Shown here one piece after another: positions 15,498-22,603 of a stretch of DNA of 24,202 nt. The position numbers and the translations under genes are program-made. This DNA comes from JAICNG01 sp035249985. GTDB taxonomy: Bacteria > Gemmatimonadota > Gemmatimonadetes > Gemmatimonadales > Gemmatimonadaceae. Positions within the stretch are counted from its first letter, which is position 1; each line of letters opens with the position of its first letter. The DNA is taken from contig DATFFP010000079.1 of the NCBI GenBank assembly GCA_035249985.1, positions 1 through 24,202 of the forward strand. Direction: 5' to 3'. The notes under the pieces were generated by a model. It was not told the origin of the DNA, searched no databases, and saw only the letters and a list, made by a program, of their open reading frames with translations.

Positions 15498-15953
15498 ATG
15501 ACCTCGCTCTTCTCTCGTCTCGTGCTGCCGCTTGGATTCGCGGCTGTGCTGTTCGGTTGCAAATCGGCTCAGCGGTCGAATGACCCCACTCCGCCGCCTT
15601 CAGGCAGCGAGATCACTGCGAAGGACATCGACCAGGCGCCCGGGCAATCCATCGAAGAGATCCTCAGAGGGCGGGTCGCCGGCGTCACCGTGACCCGTAC
15701 CGAGAGCGGCATTGCCGTGCGCATCCGCGGCGCGTCCTCAATCTACGGCAATAACGAGCCGCTGTACGTCGTTGATGACGTCGCCATCCAGCCCGGGGCA
15801 GGCGGAACCCTGACGGGCCTCGATCCCTACGACATCGAATCGATCGAGGTCCTGAAGGATCCCGCCGATACCGCCATGTACGGCATGCGCGGAGCCAACG
15901 GCGTCATCGTGATCAAGACCAAGCGCGCAGCCCGCAGGAAAAACCCGGGCTGA
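15498..15953 (+). CDS. Lipoprotein consisting of a stand-alone TonB-receptor plug domain
   Basis: A 151-aa protein with a lipoprotein signal (lipobox VLFGC21) followed by a complete SusC-type plug: ITAKDIDQAPGQSIEEILRGRVAGV, VRIRGASSIYGNNEPLYVVDD, and the closing signature DIESIEVLKDPADTAMYGMRGANGVIVIKTK. In SusC/RagA receptors this domain closes a beta-barrel of several hundred residues. Here a stop follows within 12 residues and no barrel is encoded downstream, since the next gene is convergent 15 bp away. The ATG at 15498 has CGAGG upstream. This is not an obvious pseudogene, because the lipobox replaces the usual receptor signal and carboxypeptidase-like domain. It may bind TonB, a receptor or a substrate in the periplasm; that is inferred. 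It shares its promoter region with GH97. Confidence 0.88.
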   Translation: MTSLFSRLVLPLGFAAVLFGCKSAQRSNDPTPPPSGSEITAKDIDQAPGQSIEEILRGRVAGVTVTRTESGIAVRIRGASSIYGNNEPLYVVDDVAIQPGAGGTLTGLDPYDIESIEVLKDPADTAMYGMRGANGVIVIKTKRAARRKNPG

Positions 15954-15960
15954 CGTCGGT

Positions 15961-15981
15961 CGCTACCCTTAACGGGGAGCG
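15961..15981. terminator. Possible small bidirectional hairpin between convergent genes
   Basis: CGCTACCC (15961-15968) pairs with GGGGAGCG (15974-15981) at 7 of 8 positions across a 5-nt loop. It spans the TAA stop of the haloperoxidase gene in the 15-bp gap between two convergent genes. There is no clear T-tract, so the call is tentative. Confidence 0.25.
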
Positions 15982-17330
15982 GCTGTCGCAATCTCGGTTC
16001 GCGCGCGGGTCCGCACACGCTGTAGGACCAGCCCGCCCACCCCACGTCCCTGCCCAATTCCGGCCTCGATGGCCATCCGATAGTGGATGCCGCCATAGAG
16101 ACGGCTGATCGCTGCTTCCGCGGCCGCCTCGTTGAACGAGCTGAACGAGCGCACCGGCAGACCGAAGGCCATCTCGGTACTGTCGGTGAACGCGAAGCCG
16201 TCACCGAACACGTCCGTCAGTACGGTGGCGGCCGCCGTCGAGATGACGCTGTGGCCACTCGTGTATTCCGGGAACGGCGGCGTTTGCAGGAGTGGCTCCC
16301 ACGCCTCGTCCAGGTGCGCGTTGATCATCGTCTCGGGACGCACGACATTGCTGCGGAACTTCTCATCCCACGAGCTGATGAAGCCGTCGGCGAGCGCGAG
16401 CGCCGTCAGTGTGTACGCTTCGGCCGACTGGAGCAACGACGCGCGTGACTTGTGGGCCGCCGTGGCGACGATCCCCATCCAGTGCCCGCCGGGTGTGATC
16501 TTCTTCGTCGCGTACATCGCATGTCCGCGCACGTTCATTACGTAGGGATTGCAATCCCAGAATGCCGCGATCGCGCGCTGCTCCTCGGTGACATTCTTTC
16601 CCGCCTCGTAGACTTCCTTCACCTGCTCGAAGAACGGACTTCCCTCCGTCATGTCGAACGCATGCGGGGGCTTCGGCCGGAATTGGCTCGAGGAATCCAA
16701 CACGAACGGGCGCACCTTCGCCCAGTTCGGCTCGACCGCGTCCATGTACGCCGGCGGCGTCGGCCTCCACCGCGCTTCGTCGGACGTGACCGTGTACTTC
16801 GGCATGCCGCGCGTCTGGAGGAAATTGTCCTTCTTCGACCAGGCGAGAATGTGCTGGGCGATTTCATCCCCGTAGGCCACCGACCGCTGGAACACGGGCT
16901 CCGGCACTCCCAAGTCACGAACGCGCTCGTGCATCGCGGTGCGCAGTGAATCCATGCGCTTCTGCGAGAAGGTGAGCGCCTTCCCGACCGTCATGAACGC
17001 GTGCACGCCGGCGAGGGGGAAGTAGTACTCGGAGTCCGGCCTCGGCATCGGCACGGCGGTCAGTCCGTTGACCTGCCCCGCGAGCGTGCGATACGTAGAG
17101 TCTTCATGCCGTAGCGCCTCATATGCGGCGACGGTCGCGTACGCGTACGCGCGACTCGCCTGCGGCGGGCTGAAAATGTCGTACACGATGACGTTGGTCA
17201 TCTGCTGGACGGCCGAGTGAAGCAGCTCGGCGTCGGGCGGCTGCGCGCGGTAGTCGCCGCTGGCGCTCGAGCAGGCGGTCTGCAGGACGCATCCCGCCAA
17301 GAGTATCGTTGTGTGTCGCGATACGCTCAT
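15969..17330 (-). CDS. Vanadium-dependent haloperoxidase/PAP2-fold lipoprotein
   Basis: A 453-aa exported protein; the signal ends in a lipobox (LQTAC20), so it is probably membrane-anchored outside the cytoplasm. All residues that hold vanadate or phosphate in this superfamily appear with the spacing of fungal haloperoxidases: Lys324 and Arg331 (KFRSNVVRPET), Ser358-Gly359-His360 (YTSGHS), and Arg410 with His416 (SRLYGGIHYRMA). His416 would bind the metal and His360 would be the acid-base residue. The fold is shared with PAP2 phosphatases, so halide oxidation versus phosphatase activity cannot be decided; SGH is preceded by Thr rather than the common Pro. The ATG at 17330 has a GTGAGG ribosome site. 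It is the last gene of the minus-strand susC-susD-CRTAC series, 147 bp after the FG-GAP gene, with a hairpin between. Confidence 0.92.
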   Translation of the reverse strand: MSVSRHTTILLAGCVLQTACSSASGDYRAQPPDAELLHSAVQQMTNVIVYDIFSPPQASRAYAYATVAAYEALRHEDSTYRTLAGQVNGLTAVPMPRPDSEYYFPLAGVHAFMTVGKALTFSQKRMDSLRTAMHERVRDLGVPEPVFQRSVAYGDEIAQHILAWSKKDNFLQTRGMPKYTVTSDEARWRPTPPAYMDAVEPNWAKVRPFVLDSSSQFRPKPPHAFDMTEGSPFFEQVKEVYEAGKNVTEEQRAIAAFWDCNPYVMNVRGHAMYATKKITPGGHWMGIVATAAHKSRASLLQSAEAYTLTALALADGFISSWDEKFRSNVVRPETMINAHLDEAWEPLLQTPPFPEYTSGHSVISTAAATVLTDVFGDGFAFTDSTEMAFGLPVRSFSSFNEAAAEAAISRLYGGIHYRMAIEAGIGQGRGVGGLVLQRVRTRARTEIATAAPR

Positions 17331-17382
17331 TCGTGCCTCACGTGGTCAGACACGGTTTCCGATGCGGGGGCCGCGAACCTTG

Positions 17383-17479
17383 GAACTGCCGAATGGCACG
17401 AATGGGACGAATGACACGAATACAGCGGCTGTTAACAAGGCAGTGCCGCATTCGTGTCATTCGTGTCATTCGGCAGTTC
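17383..17479. repeat. Intergenic inverted repeat with CGAATGACA 9-mer arms (element D)
   Basis: The left arm (17383-17421) starts GAACTGC and carries 9-mers CGAATGGCA, CGAATGGGA, CGAATGACA. The right arm (17450-17479) is the complement with only two exact CGAATGACA units. An inner stem, GCGGC at 17425 with GCCGC at 17445, continues the hairpin around a 15-nt loop. The different copy number in the arms suggests slippage or unequal recombination of 9-bp units. It lies between the second FG-GAP gene and the haloperoxidase gene, both on minus. Confidence 0.88.
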
Positions 17480-20400
17480 AGTCATTGGCCTGGCGACTCG
17501 AGGATGACCCACTGCGCGCGTGCATACGACGAGATTCCGCCGCCCGGAACACCAGCGGCCGATCGTTGTTGCGAGTGACGACGTACAATTCCCCCTGCCG
17601 CGTTCGAACTCGCTGAATGTCGCGCGCCTGCCCGGGAACGAAGAATCCGCTCTCGACCGGGCGCCGAGGAGTGAATCCTCCCGTCCCATCGCCGCGCAGG
17701 AAGAGGCCGTAGCCCGCGTCCATCCGTCCGATCTCCGGCTTCACCCCGTCGAAGTTACCGGCAAGCAGCAGATCGAGCGCTCCGTCCCGGTCGTAGTCGC
17801 CAGGGAGAATGCCATAGATGGCCGTTGTCTGTGCCTCGATAGGCAGCGGGACGAGCGTGAACGATCCGTTGCCATCGTTTCGCGCCATCGCGGTCGCGAA
17901 TGTCCGCACCTGCTTCCGCACCGCACCGGCGAGCTCCTCGGGTGAGAAAATGTCCGTCACCGTCTGCTGCGCATAATCCTTGTACGCCAGATACCGCGAC
18001 TTCAGGTACGGAAGCGTCTTGATCAGGTCGTCGCGAAGCACGATCGGATAGCTCGTGCCCTGCATGTAACACGACACGATCTGCTCGTTGTATCCGTTGT
18101 TGTCGAAATCCTTGACGTACATCGTCACCGGCTCGGCCTCGCTTGCACGCAGCCGCGTGTTGAGCCCGAGATTTCCGACGATGAAATCGACGCGGCCATC
18201 GCGGTTGAAGTCGCCGGCGACGATCCGGTTCCACCACCCCTCACTCTTCTCCAGCCCTCGAGCTTCCAGCTTCTCCAGTTTTCCGCCTTCCGCATTCCGC
18301 AGTATCGTGAGCGGCATCCACTCGCCGACGACGACGAGGTCGAGTCGCCCATCGCCGGTTACGTCGCTCCACAGCGCGTCGGTGACCATCCCGATGCGCG
18401 CGAGCGACGGCGCGAGCTCCTCGGTGACATCCGTGAACCGACCGCGGCCGTCGTTCTGCAGCAGCGTGCTCCGCGGATCGGTTCCGTAGGCTCCCGGAAC
18501 AACGCGCGCGCCGACGAAGAGATCGACGTCGCCGTCACGATCATAATCGGCCGCGACCACGCGCGAGCCGCTGATCGCGTCGTGCGGAAGTTGTCCGGTG
18601 GTCTTCCGGAAGTTTCCGCGGCCGTCACCGAGGTAGAGTCGATCCTGCAGCGCCGGGGCCATCTCGGAGAACTCGTTGCCGCCACTCACCACATACAGGT
18701 CGCGGTGGCCGTCGCCATTGGCATCGAAGAAGACTGCTCCGACGTCCTCGGAGATGCGATCCTGCTCGAAGCCTGTCTGGTCTCTCCTGTCGAAGCGACC
18801 GTCGGCGCGCTGCACCAGTAGTTGGCCAGCCTGATCCTTCGCGCCACCGATGTAGAGGTCATCCAGCCCATCGCCATTCACATCAGCCACCGCCATCAAG
18901 GGTCCTTCCATGGAGACCATCTTCGGCATGAGGCGTTCGCGATCGAAGTCGACGAACGCGTTCTCGCGGTGCACGAACTCCAGCCCTGTCTGGGTCGTGA
19001 TATCGGTGAAGAGCGGGGCGGAACGAGGCGCGTCGGGTTGCACCGGCGCCGCGGCCGCCTCGGACTGCTTGACGGTGATGCGTTGGTTGGCGGCCACACC
19101 CTCCAGCCGACTCACGCGCCGGTCGGGCCATTCGATCATGACCAGGTCGAGCGTGTCCCGTGCTCCGACGCCGAACGTCACCACATAGTCGACGCTGGAT
19201 TGAAACCCACGCGATGGAGCCAGCTCCTGAAAGAACAGCGTGTCCCCGCTCCGCACGGTAATCTTCGCCCCGATGGCGAAGCGGTTGGGAGCGTCGCCCT
19301 CCAGCTTGACCTGGAGAAACCGATTCGGTGACTGCGCGCGAGCGTTGTTTCGGTAGATGAAGGCTTCCTGATTGACGTTGTTGACCACGAGATCGAGTGC
19401 ACCGTCGCCATCCAGATCACCGTACGCCGCGCCATTGGAGAAGTTGGGCTGATCGACTCCCCACTCGGTGCTCTTCTTCGAGAAGGTGAAATCGCCGTTG
19501 TTCCGGAAGGCGTAGTCGGGTAACGGGGTCTCGCTCATCGCGTTCACGAGGCGCACGAAGTCCACCCGTTTCCCGGCCTGCATCGAGGCGCGCATCGTCT
19601 CGTCGTTGGCGAGGAACGAGATGTAATCCTGCGACGTCAGGTCTCGTGCGATCCCGTTCGTGACGTGAATGTCCTTGAGTCCATCGAGATCGAAATCGGC
19701 GATCAGCGCGCTCCAGCTCCAGTCCGTTCGGGCGACGCCAGCCATCTGGCCGATCTCGCTGAACGTCCCATTTCCGTTGTTCAGGTGCAGCATGTTGCGC
19801 ATGAACTGGTGGTGATAGTCGTTCTCGAGCTTCGCCTGGTATACGTCCCACCCCTCGAACTGCGAGGTCATCTTGAGGCGGAAGTTGTCCTCCGGAAGCA
19901 TGTCGGTGACGTAGAGGTCGAGCATCCCATCGTTGTTGATGTCCGCCATGTCGAGACCCATGGAGAACATGCTGATCGAGGGCATCTGCTCGTCGAGCCG
20001 CTCGGCGAAGGTCCCATCTCCGTTGTTGATGTACAGGTAGTCGCGCTCGAAGAAATCGTTCGAGACGTAGATGTCCGGCCAGCCGTCGCCGCTGACGTCG
20101 CCGATGGCGACGCCGAGGCCGAAGCCGATCTCGCTGCCAAAGATGCCGGCCTTCGCGCTGACGTCGACGAATCGCGTGCCCTCGTTATGAAAGAGCTTGT
20201 GTCCCCCCAGCGCATTGCGAACGTGCCGAATGTTGCGGAGCCCGAAGCTGGAGACCGGCCGAAACGAATTGTTGACGAGGAACATGTCCAGCCGCCCATC
20301 GCGGTCATAGTCGAAGAATGCCGCGTGCGTGGAGTACGACTCGTCCGCGAGCCCGTATTCGGCTGCCTTTTCCGCGAACGTCGGCACGCCTTTCGAGCTG

Positions 20401-20894
20401 AGCCCGGTATTGATGTAGAGCTCGTTGGCGCGCCGCTCTCCCGCGACGTTGCCCGCATAACAGATGTAAATGTCGAGCAGCCCGTCGGCGTTGACATCGG
20501 CGAGCGTGACGCCGGTTGCCCAATAGCCAGTTCCCTTCACGCGCGCCTCGTCGGTGACATCGCGGAAGCGGAACTTTCCCTCGTTCAGGTACAGACGAGG
20601 GCCGCCGAGGTTTGACGTGAGCACGAGCTCGGGCAACCCATCGCCGTTGAGGTCGCCGAGTCCAACGCCGCCGCCGTTGTAATAGTTGCGGTAGGTGAAG
20701 ACGTTGAGCTCGCGGGTCTCCTCCAGCCGATTCACGAAGCTCACGCCGGTGTAGCTGGACGGAAGCCGCGTGAAGAGAGGGCCATCCGCCGACGGTAGGG
20801 CTCCGTTGGCGGACGACCCATCGAGCCCGGAGCACCCCACCACGAGCGTGAGGCTCGACAGCAGAACACTCCGCGTGAAGAGCCTTGCCGGCAT
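17478..20894 (-). CDS. FG-GAP/VCBS repeat lipoprotein with ASPIC/UnbV domain (CRTAC-like), paralogue 2
   Basis: A 1138-aa exported protein with lipobox VVGC21. It has thirteen Ca-loop FG-GAP motifs, including DLNGDGLPELV, DVNADGLLDIY, DINNDGMLDLY, DLDGDGALDLV, DANGDGHRDLY and DYDRDGALDLL. The ASPIC/UnbV signature FGVGARDTLDLVMIEWPDRR is near residue 590. The conserved C-terminal block GNFDGVKPEIGRMDAGYGLFLRGDG is present. It aligns along its whole length with the gene at 9287-12712. Start: ATG 20894 gives a compact lipoprotein signal (MPARLFTRSVLLSSL). ATG 20918 is possible. A start at 20993 would translate through a hairpin and is rejected. It lies 131 bp after susD, behind a terminator-like hairpin, so expression may be reduced or separate from susCD. 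A surface ligand- or protein-binding role next to an importer is inferred. Confidence 0.92.
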   Translation of the reverse strand: MPARLFTRSVLLSSLTLVVGCSGLDGSSANGALPSADGPLFTRLPSSYTGVSFVNRLEETRELNVFTYRNYYNGGGVGLGDLNGDGLPELVLTSNLGGPRLYLNEGKFRFRDVTDEARVKGTGYWATGVTLADVNADGLLDIYICYAGNVAGERRANELYINTGLSSKGVPTFAEKAAEYGLADESYSTHAAFFDYDRDGRLDMFLVNNSFRPVSSFGLRNIRHVRNALGGHKLFHNEGTRFVDVSAKAGIFGSEIGFGLGVAIGDVSGDGWPDIYVSNDFFERDYLYINNGDGTFAERLDEQMPSISMFSMGLDMADINNDGMLDLYVTDMLPEDNFRLKMTSQFEGWDVYQAKLENDYHHQFMRNMLHLNNGNGTFSEIGQMAGVARTDWSWSALIADFDLDGLKDIHVTNGIARDLTSQDYISFLANDETMRASMQAGKRVDFVRLVNAMSETPLPDYAFRNNGDFTFSKKSTEWGVDQPNFSNGAAYGDLDGDGALDLVVNNVNQEAFIYRNNARAQSPNRFLQVKLEGDAPNRFAIGAKITVRSGDTLFFQELAPSRGFQSSVDYVVTFGVGARDTLDLVMIEWPDRRVSRLEGVAANQRITVKQSEAAAAPVQPDAPRSAPLFTDITTQTGLEFVHRENAFVDFDRERLMPKMVSMEGPLMAVADVNGDGLDDLYIGGAKDQAGQLLVQRADGRFDRRDQTGFEQDRISEDVGAVFFDANGDGHRDLYVVSGGNEFSEMAPALQDRLYLGDGRGNFRKTTGQLPHDAISGSRVVAADYDRDGDVDLFVGARVVPGAYGTDPRSTLLQNDGRGRFTDVTEELAPSLARIGMVTDALWSDVTGDGRLDLVVVGEWMPLTILRNAEGGKLEKLEARGLEKSEGWWNRIVAGDFNRDGRVDFIVGNLGLNTRLRASEAEPVTMYVKDFDNNGYNEQIVSCYMQGTSYPIVLRDDLIKTLPYLKSRYLAYKDYAQQTVTDIFSPEELAGAVRKQVRTFATAMARNDGNGSFTLVPLPIEAQTTAIYGILPGDYDRDGALDLLLAGNFDGVKPEIGRMDAGYGLFLRGDGTGGFTPRRPVESGFFVPGQARDIQRVRTRQGELYVVTRNNDRPLVFRAAESRRMHARSGSSSSRQAND

Positions 20895-20945
20895 GCCGTT
20901 AGGCGCGTGTGAGACCATTCGACTGCGACGAGGGAGCGAAAACAA

Positions 20946-20992
20946 TGAGGAGTGAGGAGGGAAAAGACGAATTCCTCTCTCCTCACTCCTCA
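20946..20992 (-). terminator. Terminator-like hairpin between susD and the CRTAC gene (element E)
   Basis: TGAGGAGTGAGGAG (20946-20959) is perfectly complementary to 20979-20992 across a 19-nt loop. Read on the minus strand, the 14-bp stem is followed by ATTGTTTTCG, which suits an intrinsic terminator for susCD. The arms are 7-bp tandem units (TGAGGAG), linking it to the other short-period inverted repeats in the window. Confidence 0.6.
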
Positions 20993-21024
20993 CTCTGTTG
21001 AACGACGGTGCTGCGGTGCGACGC

Positions 21025-22596
21025 TCAGTACCCGGGATTCTGATCCAGCTCGGGGTTCGCGTCGATCTGCCCCTGCGGAATTGGCATCAGGACGGTGTGC
21101 GCCTCTGACTCCGGCTTGAATTCCCAGGCCCTCGTGTACTTGCCGTGCCTGATGAGATCCTGCCGACGCTTGGCCTCGCCCGCGAGCTCGAACAGACGCT
21201 CTTGAAGAATGATGTCACGCGTGAGTGGACCCGCGAGTGGCTCATCCGGCTCGAAGACGCGCGCGCGCAGCGTGTTCACGAGCGTCAGCCCTGCCTGACT
21301 CCCCAGCTCGAGCTGCGCCTCCGCCTTGATCAAATAGATCTCGGCGAGACGGAAGAACGCGAAGTCGTTGCCGTGCTCCTGATTCACGTGGTTCGGATCG
21401 CTCGGCCACTTCGCGAGTCTCGCTCCTTCGGCCTCCGTGGCGGCTCTCTCGTCTGCGATGCTGACGGTGAAGATGAGCGGGTTGCCCGCCCGATCCTTGG
21501 CGGGCTGGTTGTTGTCGAAGTTGATCTGCTGCCCGACGAGGAAAGCATCGCGGCGCTGATCGTTGGCATCGAAGGCGTTGTAGACTTCCGCGATCGTGGC
21601 GAACCCGTTCCAGGGCGTCGGCGCGTTGAGCTGGTTGTAATGCAGCGCCCGCATCAGGAAGTTCAGGCCCAGGTCGGTGGCGTTGAGCAGGTTGACGACG
21701 AAGATGTTTTCCTTGGAGGTGTTGTTGGTCGCCGTGAAGTTCGATCGCCAATCGGTCGCCAGCACATAGCCGGCGCTCGAGTTCAGAACGCTGTCCGCGT
21801 GGTTGATCGCGAGCTGGCAGGCCGAGACGCCACCGATCGTCACGGTGCTGCACGAGTTGTAGCTCGTGGGATTCGGTGCGGCATCGTTGCGGAAGACACC
21901 GGCGTTGAGATACATGTTCGCCAGAAGCGCGTCGGCGGCCCCGCGCGTTACGCGACCATGCTCGCCTGCCGGACGCGTCGCGGGGAGCGCGCCGCGGACT
22001 GCCTTGAGCTCGGTCTCAATGAAATCGAAGATCTCGGTTCGCGTGGCTCTCGGCCGCGTCTTCAGCTCGGTATCCTCGACCAGCGGAACCCCGCCGAACA
22101 GATCCATCAGCTGGTAGTAGTAGAACGCGCGCAGCAGCCGGATCTCGGCGTTCACCGCCGCCTGATTGGCGATGGTGACCCCTTCCATATTCTCCAGCAG
22201 CGCATTTGCGCGGACGACGCCCGTGAACGCCGTGACCCATGCGCCATTGATTTGGGCGCCGCCCGACGGGCTGTTCGCCGCCCACTCATGCTTGTCGAGC
22301 TCGAGCCAGATCCCATTGTCGTACCAGTCGTTACCACGCGTCGGCACGATGTGCTCGTCCGACGAGACCTGGCTGACGTTGTAATAATCATCGAGGGTGG
22401 GGCGGAGCTGCGCGTATACACCCGCGAGCGCCGAGAGCACCTCCCCCTCGTTCCGGAAGAAGTTCTCCGGGGTAATCGCACTGACGGGGGTTTCTTCCAG
22501 GTCGGTGCAAGCGGTACCGGAGACGAGCGCTGTCATCGCGAGAATGAGTGCGGACAGGCGCGTCTTGGTCGAGGTTCTCAAAGTAAGTCTCCTCAT
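21025..22596 (-). CDS. SusD/RagB family outer-membrane lipoprotein
   Basis: A 523-aa surface lipoprotein, the lid and ligand-binding partner of the SusC-type transporter encoded just upstream. The signal ends SGTAC30, followed by TDLEETPVSAITPENFFRNEGEVLSAL, the typical start of SusD N-terminal domains. TPR-like helices follow, including AEIRLLRAFYYYQLMDLFGGVPLVEDTEL, a strongly diagnostic SusD segment. The C-terminal half includes RLAEIYLIKAEAQLELG, ILQERLFELAGEAKRRQDLIRHGKY and the ending LMPIPQGQIDANPELDQNPGY, all typical of the SusD C-terminal domain. The ATG at 22596 is 7 bp from the susC stop, and its GAGGG ribosome site abuts that stop, so translation is probably coupled. Substrate specificity cannot be read from sequence. 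The distance from GH97 and the haloperoxidase neighbour leave a glycan substrate unproven. Confidence 0.96.
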   Translation of the reverse strand: MRRLTLRTSTKTRLSALILAMTALVSGTACTDLEETPVSAITPENFFRNEGEVLSALAGVYAQLRPTLDDYYNVSQVSSDEHIVPTRGNDWYDNGIWLELDKHEWAANSPSGGAQINGAWVTAFTGVVRANALLENMEGVTIANQAAVNAEIRLLRAFYYYQLMDLFGGVPLVEDTELKTRPRATRTEIFDFIETELKAVRGALPATRPAGEHGRVTRGAADALLANMYLNAGVFRNDAAPNPTSYNSCSTVTIGGVSACQLAINHADSVLNSSAGYVLATDWRSNFTATNNTSKENIFVVNLLNATDLGLNFLMRALHYNQLNAPTPWNGFATIAEVYNAFDANDQRRDAFLVGQQINFDNNQPAKDRAGNPLIFTVSIADERAATEAEGARLAKWPSDPNHVNQEHGNDFAFFRLAEIYLIKAEAQLELGSQAGLTLVNTLRARVFEPDEPLAGPLTRDIILQERLFELAGEAKRRQDLIRHGKYTRAWEFKPESEAHTVLMPIPQGQIDANPELDQNPGY

Positions 22597-22603
22597 AGGG
22601 CCC

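Noticed and set aside
17391..17475. CRISPR-like array from repeated CGAATGACA units
   Set aside because: The units are only 9 bp, contiguous, without spacers, and inverted across a centre; no cas genes are present.
20895..20993. N-terminal extension of the second FG-GAP protein to 20993
   Set aside because: The added residues are encoded by the hairpin arms, and the lipoprotein signal would lie internally; the start at 20894 gives a normal signal.
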